Source: Dictyophora rubrovolvata
Taxonomy: Eukaryota; Basidiomycota; Agaricomycetes; Phallales; Phallaceae
Direction of reading: 5' to 3'
Length of the DNA: 64,000 nt
Assembly: GCA_029959195.1 (NCBI GenBank)
Contig: CP114117.1
Coordinates: forward strand, 744,001-808,000
The notes beneath the pieces are model-generated. The model worked only from the letters and a program-made list of their open reading frames with translations, was not told the DNA's origin and did not search any database. Position numbers and translations under genes: made by a program. Of the stretch, positions 1-12,500 are shown piece after piece; positions within the stretch are counted from its first letter, which is position 1; each line of letters begins with the position of its first letter.

Positions 1-78
1 AAACCGGATGGATTGATACAGTTTTTATATGCCAGCTAGTGTTCAAAACGCTGTGACTTGACAGTACGGTCACAACTA

Positions 79-136
79 TTGAATTACAATTGAATTGGCA
101 CAATTGAATCGGCACAATTGAATCGCAATTGAATTA
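79..136. repeat. short AT-rich tandem repeat
   Basis: The motif CAATTGAAT recurs four times in about 55 bases, separated by short GGCA or CG spacers. It lies downstream of the P450 gene. No function is evident. The rest of positions 1-448 shows only short chance ORFs. Confidence 0.6.
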
Positions 137-448
137 TGTGGGATTTTTTCTACTTCAAGTATAGATTCATCCCTTGCTTTTCTTTCCTAAAGATGCTTAT
201 ACTTATGGACAAGAACGCAGTAACCTTAGGTACTTTATTTAGAGATAGTGCTGCGGCTGTGAGCTTAGGATCCACAACTTGTCGAACGAGTCAGCGTCGA
301 CTCGGCGATGCTCACACCGGGATGTCAAAACTACAAATCGCATTACATAATAGCTTCTAGCTTTGTTACTAAATAGTAAATATCGAAGAGTGATTCATTT
401 AGAATACAAGAAGTTTGCGAGTTGCCAGGGACTTGGACTTGGATAAGT

Positions 449-2667
449 TCAGTGGGAGGTAAATTGATTCAAAACGTTCTGAGCACTCGATCGTGCATCG
501 ATCTGACATCTGAAATCTCGAGGACGCCTGAGGGAAAATCAAAAGGAAACAAAATATTAAACACTACACAAAAAAATGAACCGGCTACTTACGCAACGGC
601 TCCAGGACTAAAATCATGATTTTCAATAATATCAGCTAAAGGTTCGTCTCCGAGCATTGATATATTTGCAACATGTAAAATGGTTGCAATCATGATATTC
701 AATAATGTTTCGGCTAATGCCTTCCCAGGACACACTCTAACAAAAACAAAAACGAAACGTGAAGAACGGACCCAATGAGATGACGAACGAGTCATACCGT
801 CTTCCGTAGCCAAAAGCAATATCTGGTTTCAGTTTCGCACTTCCGTCAAGAAACCTTTCTGGTCTGAATTTATGAGTGTCAGGTCCGTACTCCCACTCGG
901 AGCGGAGAAGCAGCCTGAATCAAAAGAAGAATCAAAAACCGCGACACCTACATTGTTGCATGCAAATTTACCAAGTGTTTCCCATGCAAATAGTTCCTTT
1001 AGGGATAAAGTACCCATTTACAATATCGTCCTGTTTCAATTGATGAGGTAGTGCTAATGGAACCATAACTGGCCATCTTAATGATTCACTACAGAGCGCG
1101 TTGACATAAGGGAGATTAGGAAGATCGGCAAATGTGGGTAGATTATCTTTGCCTATCACCCTATCCAATTCTTCTTGAGCTTTTTTCTGAATCTCGGGGT
1201 GCAGTGCCATTGCCAAAGCAAACAAACGAATTTGGGTCTCCAGCTAAAAGTTCGGCTTCAGTCATCAAAGCATCTTTAATACAGGATTACCTGCCGTGTC
1301 TATTCCTGCAATATAAAGCGTAACGGCTATTTTACGAATCACCTCTTCGGCGTCTTCGGGGGAATTGGGACTATTGGCGAGATCTTCGAGATAGTCAGAT
1401 ACAAAGGAAGGCTTGAAGTTCCCTCGTTCCTATGAGCCTTAATTTTAAAAAAAGATAACAACATAAACCAGGATTGAAATACCTACAAAAGCGGTCTTGG
1501 CATATTCGTATGGGAGACTCAGCATGGCACGAAAGTTTTTATTTAATTCCTCTGCCGCCTTGGGAAATTTTAAGCCGGGGAACCATGATGGAAGGTATTT
1601 CACTTTTGTGAACTATCATCAGTGGTCACTGTATTAATAAATAGACTTAGGTCACGCTTACTGATTGGGAAGATATCAACCATGTATGCCCCAGGAACCA
1701 GCACTCCAGTGATATCATGCACAGTACGTTCTGCGAGCTTTACATACGGGTCGTTTTCAGGCAGAGTGTCAATACCGTAAACAAACTTGAAAATTTTCAG
1801 CCATGTTAAAGCTTGGGAATCGCTTCAAAATCTGAAAACCTGCATAATGAATTCCCCAAATACGTCTCGAGTAAGGTTCAAGTCAGTTACCCGCTCAGCG
1901 ATGAGACGTCGTGCGAAGGACCTGTCAGGCCAATTTAAATGTGAGGACCAAATCAGAAAGGCGTGGTGAGATGAAAGATGAGGCTGTCACAAACCAAGCG
2001 GTTGTTTCCAACAATGGACGATATGAAAGGACCCTCTTGGGGGAAACTAAATCGTGTATAATCGCGCGATGTCGAGTCCATTGTTCACCATAGTTCATCG
2101 TGATGAGGGTGGCTTTACCAAAGTCCGTCCTGTATTGGAAAAATTATTCGGGTTTTCTTTCCCAAATTTCTGAAAAAATGGTATGTTACAAGTCATGCAT
2201 CATCGTTGTTTTTTGTCTGTCTGAATATATAAGACCTCGCTTGATGAATAATTCCCGCTGCATTTCTGCTGAGTTGACGAGCAGCATCGATTGGCCTAGG
2301 ATATTGAAATAGACAAGGTCGCCTTGAATGAGAGAGATCAATGAAAGAAAATATTAGGAAGTCAAATTAGAACGAGGAATAAGCAGCACCGTATTTCTTA
2401 GCCCACTTCTCGTAAACTCTGTATTGCAAAGTTCCAGCCGGTAAATCCTTCAAATTACCCCATATGGGATGCGGGGGAGGACCTGGTGGTAGCTGGAGTC
2501 CTGTACAAAGGAATCAGGATTGGCATATTGGTGATTCGCGGTGAAGAGATAGTAGTTTCGTACGAACCTTTTGGGACGCGTACCCTCACTACATTGGTAT
2601 AATACAAGTAAAACGATAGGGAGAGACCTATGGCAAGGACGATGATATCAAAACCCGACAAAGACAT
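449..2667 (-). CDS. cytochrome P450 monooxygenase (CYP64/O-methylsterigmatocystin oxidoreductase-like)
   Basis: Microsomal haem monooxygenase; substrate unknown. About 12 exons can be joined into roughly 520 residues, the usual length. The N-terminus has one membrane anchor (IIVLAIGLSLSFYLYY) followed by the Pro-rich hinge LQLPPGPPPHPIWGNL. An I-helix segment reads AGIDTA, the K-helix ExxR is ESLR within NALCSESLRWPVMVPLALPH, the PERF motif is FRPERF, and the haem loop is FGYGRRVCPGKALAE with the Cys thiolate. The last exon reads RPRDFRCQIDARS and ends in TGA at 449-451. Most introns are 50-70 nt; two appear to use AAG acceptors. The junction after AGIDTAG is uncertain because the best in-frame solution needs an intron of only about 39 nt. 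The start is the first Met ahead of the anchor. No biosynthetic cluster partners are adjacent, so the pathway cannot be inferred. I see no disabling lesion. Confidence 0.88.
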
Positions 2668-3914
2668 AAAAGTTTTGGTGTTCGTAGACTCCTGGTGGCT
2701 GTCACAATGCCATACGACGAGGTATATTTATTGTTATCAGCTCGCTTATAAGGAATTTGAAAAACATCCTCATTAGCCTAGTGGGAAATACACAGCGACA
2801 AGAGATCAAGTATGCTTCTGAGACTAGTCCTAAAAGGAATAACCGAATATATCGAACTGCAGAGCCGAATGTATTTGGCAACACATGATGAATCCAGCAG
2901 GCTCGTCAGCTGCACTTTTGGTATGTATTGGTTTCAAATAGATACAGTTCACGTGACGATAACATTTTCATTGATGCGGCATGCCCAAGAGCGGTAAACA
3001 TCTCGTAGATTCAGATGGTGGGGGGGGGTTAACTTGCAGGCAGTGTAATCGTGTAGCTAACGCGTCAGGTCAGGTTCAAATTTTACGAATTTCGGACTCC
3101 GGAGCTTGTGGCTCGGCCAAATGCCCCCAACTATGTACTAGAGGCGGATACCGCCAAGCCCTTGCATCTCAGTGAGAATTTAAATTTCTTTCGAACATTC
3201 GAACATGTACATAAATAACGTTAAATAAAAACAAAGCACCATCCTTTATTCTAACCATACCTTCGCGGACTCGGGAACCAAGGCCCACATAAAATGGATC
3301 GCAGCCAAAACGGCTCGCCCTTGAACTTGGTGAATAACTACTCGTTAAAACAGCCAAATTTTTATGGGGGCTAGTACTCGCCCGTTCCAATTGTATTTAT
3401 GGAAAGTTTATATAGATGTCTTTATACAAGGAAATGATAATACGCAGAAACGGAAATGATCTAATGTTAAGATGGAGGACAAGGAACCGCCTTTGTAGAG
3501 TAGTTCTTCATGTACATGACGATTGAGATATTGAGAACTAGGCTTGAAGTAACGCATTGGACCGCAGCGGATAGGAGCCGCGGAGACTGCGCGTTGCGAA
3601 GGATGTCAGTCGAAAGCAGACAGATAATGCAATGAGTGGAAACGAAAAATAGAATAAACACACTCTTTGAAAGGAAGGGAGACAGAACGGTGGGAGATAA
3701 TAAGCTGCGCCAGGAAAAACAACTATTAGCGGAGTTACAAAAATCAATTTATACACACATACAATCAAATACAAATAAGCGTAAGGTGGAAGCAAATTCT
3801 ACGGGGTGGGTGAGCCCTTGCAGGATGCAAGGGTACTTTTTACCTCGAAGACTCCGATCTCTATTCGGAACAGATTGTTCCATGGTCTTCTCTTCAATCT
3901 ATTCTTCGTTGTAA
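2668..3914. other. intergenic, no gene recognised
   Basis: Only short overlapping ORFs without splice-consistent extension or familiar motifs. It contains a G10 run near 3019-3028. It includes the upstream region of the minus-strand P450 gene. Confidence 0.5.
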
Positions 3915-4563
3915 AGATCTGACCAATCTAAGGCTGCCCAATGGTATCTAAGTTTCGATGCTCCGAATGAGCCCTCACCGGCCTCAGCCACCGGCGCCAC
4001 AAGCTCATTGAACAGCTTTGGAGATAGTCACCGACACTGCGTGGTTACGTCTCCAAGATCTGTATCTATTCGCCAAATATTGCCCAGACCTCGTTCACCT
4101 TGGGATAACGCTCGGAAAATTTGATTCGTCTTGGTTTGACGACCCTGCTAGTGCGCTTCTAGAGTTCTGGTTCCCTGTTCTCGAACCTGTCGAGTTTTTC
4201 ATTGATGGCACTATAGACAATCTTGACGCACTTCTAGCTGGTAAGCTACTTTATTACATTTGCCAGAGGGCGGTATGTGTTGTGGGAGGGCCCGGATGAG
4301 AATGCCGGGATGGCGATCGCCGCCTACTAGTGGTAGTCTAGTACTGCATTGCGGAACAGATAGATTGCGGAACATCCATGTCTGCAGAAGTCAAAGCGTG
4401 TTGCGGAAAAGCACGGGCTGGATATTACAATTGTAAAATACCTCAGCGATACTGACCGAAATGAGGTCTACGATGGGTACGAGGTTCCAGATGCGGACGC
4501 CGGCCCAGAGATGCGAGTCACAATTTATCTTTTTGCATTAGTCGCCAATGGTTGTGAAGTTTG
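3915..4563 (+). pseudogene. F-box/LRR-like protein remnant (C-terminal part)
   Basis: Two separated plus-strand coding-like stretches are visible. The first (about 4018-4300) contains LQDLYLFAKYCPDLVHLGIT, the pattern of basidiomycete F-box proteins in which leucine-rich segments end in 'CPxLxxLxI'. The second (about 4390-4563) reads RVAEKHGLDITIVKYLSDTD and ends in a normal TGA. Upstream, LTNLRLPNGI is followed by stops, no F-box and no convincing start are seen, and frames do not join cleanly by GT-AG introns. I infer a decayed or partial copy. Such genes normally supply substrate adaptors for SCF ubiquitin ligases, but nothing here shows binding partners. It could also be an intact gene with an unmodelled splice pattern. 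Confidence 0.4.
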
Positions 4564-5190
4564 ATACTTTTCAATTTTTGTACTTTACCCCCTACTTTAA
4601 TTTAACTCTTAATCTCAATAATTTCGACTGTAAGTCCCTGAAAACTTGAGGGATAAAAATCGCCATGATCTACTAAGGGAAATGTGGGATTAAATAAAAT
4701 TAAGAAGGTGGGTACGTAAAAAGAATGTCCTTAGACTGGCGGAAAAAAAAGAGGGATGTAAACAAAGACAAAGGAGAAAACAAAGGCAGAGGAGAAAACA
4801 AAGGCAAAGGACCTGGAATATAATATTGCGCCGAGCAACAATGTATTTATAGTAATGGACCGCTCCGGACGCCTCTAATGAGCTATTGCTCTTTAACACC
4901 GTAGGCAGTGCTACTGACCGTGACTTCAACTCAAGCCCAGGCCTTAGCCTGCAGGAGCGGTGCCTTCGACCTCAAACCCCTTGTAAGTTGTATAGCCTTC
5001 GTTTATTCAACATTGCATTGACATGCAAAAATATCCTCGAAAGGAAGCCACCAATTATAGGCTGGACTCCGGGACTGTTGGCTTGACTCCGACTAAGCAC
5101 TTGATGTAGTCCGCCGCCGCTCGCGATATTCCGCTACGGTCTTTGCTGTGTGGGGCGTGTTAAGATTAAGGCCGGGTGCATGTCATGGCA
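4564..5190. other. intergenic, little visible
   Basis: Contains a short purine repeat (AGGAGAAAACAAAGGCA, about 4768-4810) repeated twice and no supported gene. A short coding-like string near 4912-4982 before a GTAAGT could be chance. Confidence 0.4.
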
Positions 5191-5191
5191 G

Positions 5192-5198
5192 TATAAAA
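5192..5198 (+). promoter_or_regulatory. TATA box of the Kre9-like gene
   Basis: TATAAAA lies about 95 bp upstream of the ATG at 5293, a normal spacing for a fungal class II promoter. Inference from sequence and position only. Confidence 0.55.
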
Positions 5199-5292
5199 CA
5201 CGCACCCGCCTGACGATATTTTCTCATTCTCATCACTTTTGAATCTTCAAAGTTATCTCCTCGATTCGTTTACTTCAAATTCAAATTCAATT

Positions 5293-6100
5293 ATGCGTTT
5301 CACCATTGCTATTCCCCTTGCCACCGTGGTATCTTTCTTCAGCGTTGCTTCCGCAATGAGTCTTCAGGCTTCCCACTTGAAAGCAAGAGACTTAGTCTTC
5401 CCGGTCCTGCGGTTACATCCCCTGACGCAAATTCCGCCTTTTCGGCTGGCCAGTCAATGACAGTAGAATGGTATGTTTTTCTTGTAAGTTAATTAGTCTC
5501 TTCCCTAGTGGTCGGTAACGACGACTAATATTACCTGTAAGTTAATTAGTCTACAGGTGTGTAAGTACGCTATGTTATTGTATCGATGTGGTTTACTCAC
5601 CTCTTCCCTAGTGGTCGGTAACGACGACTAGGGGAGAGGTGACGCGCTTGTACTACGCGTGTAGGGCGTGATACTGGCGCTTAGTGCGCCGGATTCTAAC
5701 ATTTCTTTGCCCAATACACTAAGATCTTCACTGAATGGCAAATATCGTAGGGTTGTCCAGAGCAGTGAAAGTGGCGTGAGCGACGAATTTACGATATGGC
5801 TGGGTCAGGTGGTCAACAACGTCCAGACACTGAGTATTTATCAAACTCTCGCATAATGGCTTCAATCATCTAACTCGTTGGATAGCTGTGGTATTGGAAC
5901 AGGGTGTTCCTTTTCCTAAGGGCAGCCAGACCGTCGTTATACCACCTAACACGCCTAGCGGACAGTATTTTGCTGCCTGTGAGTGCACCCTCTTATTTAC
6001 CACACAGTTTCGAGTCTGATCAAAATGGATAGTAAACGATACTATTGGTGAATTCGATTTAAGTACCTCTGCAGAGTTCAGTATTACAGGGTCGCAATGA
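5293..6100 (+). pseudogene. Kre9/KNH-like (Ser-Thr-rich GPI-anchored family) secreted protein, apparently damaged
   Basis: The ATG at 5293 opens a signal peptide (MRFTIAIPLATVVSFFSVAS). Shortly after, another frame carries PAVTSPDANSAFSAGQSMTV, the hallmark start of the Kre9/KNH-like cell-wall domain. Later pieces also fit the domain: WLGQVVNNVQTLSIYQTLA (ending about 5856), VPFPKGSQTVVIPPNTPSGQ (about 5909-5970) and, after a plausible GT-AG intron, NDTIGEFDLSTSAEFSITGS ending in TGA at 6098-6100. Two adjoining blocks are out of frame without an obvious intron: after the signal peptide (about 5390) and after the QTLA block (about 5855). The region after the codon for the conserved Trp is rearranged by a local duplication. 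I infer a broken or recently damaged gene; family members are short secreted or wall-associated proteins. An intact gene with unusual splicing is the alternative. Confidence 0.55.
5484..5642. repeat. local duplication plus 46-bp hairpin inside the Kre9-like gene
   Basis: A 30-bp block starting CTCTTCCCTAGTGGTCGG occurs identically at 5498-5527 and 5601-5630. A 16-bp block GTAAGTTAATTAGTCT occurs at 5484-5499 and 5537-5552. The second 30-mer is the core of an inverted repeat at 5597-5642: TCACCTCTTCCCTAG on the left pairs with CTAGGGGAGAGGTGA on the right, 19 of 21 positions matching around a GTAA loop. The repeated blocks contain donor-like (GTAAGT) and acceptor-like (CCCTAG) sequences. Confidence 0.8.
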
Positions 6101-8204
6101 CTTTAATGATGTTTCGTGTATGAGTTTACGTTCTGCTAACTGTCTCGGACACGTTTCTACGCTTCTGCCTTATTCGCTATATTAGTAGTACCTTTCGTTG
6201 TTCCGTTTTAGCCAGATTGCTTTCCCCTTAGAACCATTTGTCTGCTCACTCAACCGACTTTATTTATTTGTGTCTGCGACGAAGACCTATACAAACATGT
6301 GATTTCTACCGCTTTATCATTAAGGGACACGGTTTTATTTATATAATTCATCTGGATAGGCGAGAACAACAGTACACGCGAGAAAAAAAACACATTACCG
6401 GTCTTCCCTGTATACGCAGTAATTGGTATTCCAGCCTAATTTATGAATTGCCATTTATTGATCACAACCGCTTTCTGTATTGTTTAAGTTTATCATACGG
6501 CTATTGCGACACAACTCACCGTTCAATTTACCTGTGTCTGTGTTGGTATTGGCAAACTGAGTAAAAAATCCCCTTGACATGTCAAGATCCTGGGTAAGTG
6601 AACACGAGGGACACATGTCGGTCACAGCCACAACTATTTCCGTTTAGAAGCTTTATCAGTGGTTTCAATCTTACGATAAGACTGGCCTGAATTACTAAGG
6701 TGAATGCAGCAGGGAAACAAAAGGAGTCTGATAATCGTTACCCTTGTGGTGTCATAATATCATTAAATAGACATGTAAGCAGTATCGTGACACGCTCGGC
6801 AGCGAATTTGAGACGCGGTCGATATTGCTGTGGGCGTTCGAGATGAATCTGTTTAGGTAGGACACTGTAGGACACTGTCTGCGCCGCCTGTTTTACATAT
6901 ATTTCCATACGTTTCAGCCATCCGCAGCGGACGAGCGTGTTTAATTCCTAACGAACTACCATATGTACAAGTGTCAACACGAGGCAAAGTTCTTGATAAC
7001 GATATATGTACAAGGGCGGGATATGTGAAAGGAAAGGGAAACGGGAATCTAAGGAGTGTCTGAGTACTCTCTGGCAGAGAATGACTCTGGATGGCGGCCA
7101 AGTCGGCGACAGCGCTTACCTGCTCCGTGCCGCGCGGCATCCTCGGGTGCACCGTGCTGAGAATCAACTTGAACTTTTTCTGCTGAGATGTGCGAGACAG
7201 TGACAACGGCATGGCAAGCCTTTTCGTACTTTCGTACTGTCCGACTTGCGCTTGGACGTCGGCTAGCTCACCATCACCATACATTGATACGGCCTTTGAC
7301 AGAAGATTGCAGATTCAAAGTCCTTAACTTATACCTTCGCGATTTCCCGAACTTACGCCCGACTGGTTGAGTGGAATCAACCAAGGGATCCAGCACCTAG
7401 GTGCCCTCGTCTCTACGCTCTACTAGTACGCTTGGTACAGGAGAATGGCGACAGGGGGAAAGGCAGAAGGTTGCGCGCTTATACAACAAGTCTGAACACC
7501 ATTTGGCTCTGTCGCAATTTTTTAAACCTTCTGCTTGGGAAGTATTACTAGTAGCTGCTCGTGTCCGTGTTGACGTGGCAAGTGTCCAACGTTGATGAAG
7601 AAACTTCCTTCGGTTTGGTCTCTCTCAATGAACACATTCTTCGTAATTAAAGACACAGGCAGTCATTTTTGACTTCAAAACCCATGGACAAGATTACTGC
7701 TATGAGGCACTCAAAGATAATTACGCGACAGTCCCAGCCAAATATTTATACGCGTCGTCCTTTCAAATGCAACATCCCATTACTTTTTGAGTACTGACTC
7801 GTCGATCAGAGCTGTCGGCTCCGAAGCCAATGTACACAGCGAGTGCCTACATTAATTTATGGAAGAAGGCTGAGTAACCAGTGGCTGTAAGACTTCCCAA
7901 AACTCAATACACTATTAATCATTCTGACGGCATATTAGTAATTGGATCATGAGTTGTATGGTCTGACAATGGAAATCAGAATTTGCTTATCAATCGACCG
8001 GACGTTTTAGCACAAACTATTCATCTAAGGAGTGACGTGACGATGATTGTATTGGCTTGCGCTCAACTTCTCATAATCAGACTAAAGTTCCTTACATAAT
8101 GACTTCTGCATAGCGATAGCATAAAAGGTTCAATCCTTCTTTCCTTGAGATGAAACCTCCCCCAACCTCAAATACTCTTCAAACTATAATACATACGTTT
8201 CTAA
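6101..8204. other. intergenic, no gene supported
   Basis: About 2.1 kb without splice-consistent coding potential. ORFs of 108 aa (+, 6238-6564) and 143 aa (-, 6853-7284) have no domain-like features and are probably chance. The last part should hold the promoter of the reductase gene at 8205. Confidence 0.5.
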
Positions 8205-9552
8205 ATGGTGCAACAAAAGGCTTTGCTCCTGACAAAGAAACACGGCTCTTTCGAACTCGGTCTCTCCGAGAAACCAACTCCTGGACCCGGAGAGATTCTT
8301 GTTAAGGTGAATATTGCTGAAATCTTTGACAGAACTACATGTACTAAAATCAGCCTTTGTCGTATAGATTATTGCGACCGCATTGAATCCCGTTGATTGG
8401 AAAGTTCAAGTCATCGGGTTTTTCGTCGAAGAATACCCGGCCGTTCTGGGCAGTGATTCCGCTGGTATCGTCGAGGCGGTTGGTGAAGGAGTCACCAAAT
8501 TCAACGTGGGAGACAAGGTGTAAGCTACCATATAATGTGGTTCTTAATAAGAAGTTGACCCGCGTGACATCTTTTTCAGCTTCCATCAAGGGTACTTTGA
8601 AAATCGTAATGGGACATTCCAACAATATACCATTGTTCCAGCTGAGATCGCAGCGAAGGTTCGTGGTTCCCCCTTTTTTCGGCGCCGGTTGTCCTCGAAT
8701 CAAAAAATTGAATACATTTTTTGTTCTTCCACAGATTCCAGATAATATCTCCTTTGAAGAGGCATCATCTATTCCAGTTGCTCTGGGGTGTGCTGCTACA
8801 GGCTTTTACGGTCCCATTGAAACAAATGCCGGTTTAGGCTTGACACCTCCATGGGAAGAAGGTGGCGAAGGCAAATACAAAGATCAAGGCGTCTTGATCT
8901 TCGGAGGGTCTTCGTCCGTGGGACAATATAGTAAGATCTATTTATCGTATTACACGTTGAAAACTCATTTCACATACTCCTGCTATCAGCCATTCAACTA
9001 GCAAGGCTATCTGGGTTTAACCCAATCGTCACCACGGCATCTCTTCACAACACAGATCTTCTCAAATCACTCGGGGCAACGCACGTTGTTGATCGCAAAG
9101 TTGATATCGTTGCTGAAGCTGCTAAAATTTTCATAACCCCTCCGAAAATCATTTATGATGCCATTTCCGAGGAACCTACGCAGCAGGCTGCGTGGAAGGT
9201 TCTTACTTCAGGAGGTTCTTTGGTTTTGGTTCTTCCACCAGCTCCAGGAATCGAGAAAGGAGTTGATGGAAAGACATTTATCCATATTTTTGGAAGTGTC
9301 TTTCCTCAGCGCAAACTTGGTATCAGCATGTATGCTCACCTGACTGAATATTTAGCCACTGAAAAGCTCAAGGCAAGCAAAGATTTTTTTATTGAATGCA
9401 CCTCAGTTGTTCTAAAAACATTTGTTTAGCCTAATAATAAGGTGGAGATTCTCCCAAACGGTCTTGCTGGTATAATCGATGGATTGAAGCGACTGCAGAA
9501 CAACCAAGTTTCTGCACTCAAACTCATCGCAAAGCCGCAGGAGACAGCGTAG
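8205..9552 (+). CDS. medium-chain dehydrogenase/reductase, enoyl-reductase (zinc-type ADH-like, CipB-like) family
   Basis: NAD(P)H-dependent oxidoreductase of the quinone/trans-enoyl reductase group. The start MVQQKALLLTKKHGSFEL is typical. The GroES-like half follows with ATALNPVDWKVQVIGFFVEE and LGSDSAGIVEAVGEGVTKF, then GYFENRNGTFQQYTIVPAE. The Rossmann half has the nucleotide-binding motif VLIFGGSSSVGQY and GATHVVDR. It ends GLKRLQNNQVSALKLIAKPQ and TAG at 9550-9552; total about 350 residues, full family length. The structural-zinc Cys cluster is absent, as in enoyl reductases of this group. Six exons are joined by short introns; the last intron (9373-9429) must start with GCAAGC, a GC-AG intron. 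No polyketide synthase or other pathway gene is nearby, so it looks like a stand-alone oxidoreductase. Confidence 0.88.
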
Positions 9553-12500
9553 ATAGTAACATAATTATTATTGAGAATGTGTAACATACTGTAAATACAT
9601 AATTGTATCTGGGGCTTACCTTAAGTATACACGCCTTTATTTGCTCTCCAAAAAAAAACAATCCGACAACGATCGTGGATCTGACAGTGAAACATCTGTC
9701 GGTGCAGCCAACTGATCGGCTTGATCATGTATGCATCAACTTGTCAATTTTAAACCCGAACGGAAAGCAACATCCTTTATAAAGGTTCAATAAATGGCGC
9801 CATTGAAAGGCAAGAGAACATGGTACATGTTATTTATTTATCTTCTTGAAATGAATAACAATGCTAGGACCAATAGGCAGGAATGTTGTTCAACATACGT
9901 ACCACTCACGTTATAAGAACGAGTGAGGTAGCGCCTCAATCTCGGAAGTGACATTGACCGGTTTGACCTCATGCATAACACCAGTATACAACGCAGGCCC
10001 GGAAGTAGTTTTTTTTTTTGCAAGCCGGAACAGAGACCACAATTCCGGGCGATCGGAATTATAACATGATGTGTACCTGGCTACCACAGTATTTTGTACG
10101 CGAAATAACGGTTGGCATAGTAGTGGTAGAGAATATCTCTCCTCCTGGATTTGAGTAATTGGCTTCAGGGCCCACTAGATATCACATTCCGATTTGCATG
10201 CATTTCTGGTTGAAGTAGAATCACAGGAAAGCACGAAAATGGACGAACAGATACTACATGTACTTTCTTTAGCTCACGTTATGAAACAAACAATCCACTA
10301 TGTTGGGAGATAATAACATACCAGGACCTGCCAGATATACCAATTTTTTTACGAGATCAGAACATAACGACTCCAGTCCGTATTCCGAATATAATTTTAC
10401 TTGAAGAAATCTCGCGCAAGCCCTTGTCAAATATCCATGCTCGTACAGTGCTTGTACGGGGCAGCCCCTTAAGCCTTAGGGGTCTTGCGTAGGGCTTTGG
10501 CCAGTACAAGGTAAATTACTTTTGTGGTGTCAATGAAAAGCATGGATTCGGCGACGATAAAGTTCACACTAAAAAACGAAATTTTCAGCGAATTGGAGCT
10601 ACCGGCTCAAATTTCATCATGAAAACTCACGCAGAAAGAAAAAAAAAGAAGAACGAGGGGTGTAAAATGCTCTTTCATCATCTTTGTCCGATCTGAGGGA
10701 AGAGCAGCTGGAGTCTAAATTTAGTACAGTGCCTTGTAAATTTCAGCTTTCTCGAAGTTGCATCGGAAATAATATAGTCAAATGAATCATTCATATCGAT
10801 AAAAAGGGCCGCGAAGAAACGCGCCAGTCACTAATGGTGAACCGGTGACTGAGCGTGTGCTGACAATGGGAAGCCCGGAAGCAGCGGTTCTAATCCGAGA
10901 TGAGAGATGCCGAACCTGTACAATAATAAATGAGCGGAGGTATTCGATGAATTTAAATTACCTACGATTCTAGGTTTGCTTTAGGCGATCCTTAAGGCCA
11001 TAATCGTAGATGACGCCGCTTTGAAAGTGAAGTCTTGTCTGGCTTCTTTTACTTACTTCATAATGGGCAAGGAGGTCATCAGTGTACCCAATTAGAATAA
11101 GGACACTCTTTTGTTATTCACCTTTCTGGTTGTAGATATATAAGCTTGTATAAGCTAGTTCTTTTCAAGGTCGAAGACATGACACCTAAAGCACCTCGTT
11201 CATATCCCGTCAAATTCGAAATGCATGTGTCAAAAACAACGATCCTGGGGTGGAAAATAGACCTATACTATACCATTTAATGGAGTAAAAATATAGATAT
11301 GACAGAATATCGATTAAACATAGGAAGATTATTTGCTTAATATCAAAAAATGTTAGGAATATGATAGAACATTAATTAATCACCTCTGCACAAGGTAGCG
11401 GTTCTCGTTACCGGTAACCGACAAAGGACATGCAGTCTTGTGTCACTTAATCCGAGCTTCAGAATAACCGCTGTGTTGATAAACAATTCAGGTCCAGGAC
11501 AAAGAAAAACACAACTTGAAATAGGATAGGAAAATTTCTGATTCCCTTATTATTCAAACTTTGTGACGGGTCAGGCCGGTCAGGAGTGGTTTTTACATAA
11601 TGAGCATAGAAACGAAGTGCTTACCGTTCCGTTGGAGAATATAGACGTCTACGGCTCTCGGAATGGAAGGTGCATGTTCTCCTACCGAATACGACAATCA
11701 AGCGGGTAAGCAAAATGAAAACTCGACGGGATGGTGAGTTATACCATACGGAGACGATATAGAATTTAAGCGCATTTGGAAGATGCCTTGCTTCCAATTA
11801 GCGAAATGTCTTTTCCTGGAGGCTGAGATAAGGTAACCTCTCGTCAAAGCGTTGCAATTCACATTTTTGGTAGGCGGAATCGGTAACGTGTCAATGCTTC
11901 GTCAGAAAAGAAGCCTTGCCTTGCCCGCGCTGAAGAATACATACGAAGGGTGGTTGTAAAACCGGACACATATTTACGCCGGCACCCTAAAAGGACGAAG
12001 CGTATTTACATACTGTGAGGATGCTTCACACATACATATACTACAACGGGCTGTTAGGAATGCTCGGGTCACTTGATTATTGAACAGAGGTTACCTTGCT
12101 GTAAAACGGAACTTCGCTGAACGTTGACAGGTTATAGCGATATAGCTATGACTCAACATGATTCACAGCAACCCAAGACGAATTATTAAGGGCTACGAGC
12201 AAAATAGAAGGCAAAGATGCGCAGTCAATCCCGAGATGCCAGTGCCGTGATATCCGTAAAATCCAGATGTTCGCATGTGACTGAACAAGGATGGAATGGT
12301 CTCGAAAACTAGCTTCTTAAAGAAACTCGGAACATCGATACACCTTAAACAGTCCGGTGCACGGTAGGAATTTGATGTTCGTATTCAGATTGTGAAGAAG
12401 AGAATGTCGTTCTGAGACTCAGATGATCATCTCATATGATACAAAGGAAGCCGTAGTGGTTTGGCATGAACCCCGAACCCAAGCCCATCCGACGAAAAAG

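Noticed and set aside
3019-3028. G10 run with a nearby Cys-rich ORF (2981-3175)
   Set aside because: Cys spacing fits no zinc-finger or cysteine-rich effector pattern, and no signal peptide is present.
6853-7284. 143-aa minus-strand ORF
   Set aside because: No recognisable motif and no supporting neighbours; Arg/Ser/Pro-rich composition expected of chance frames.
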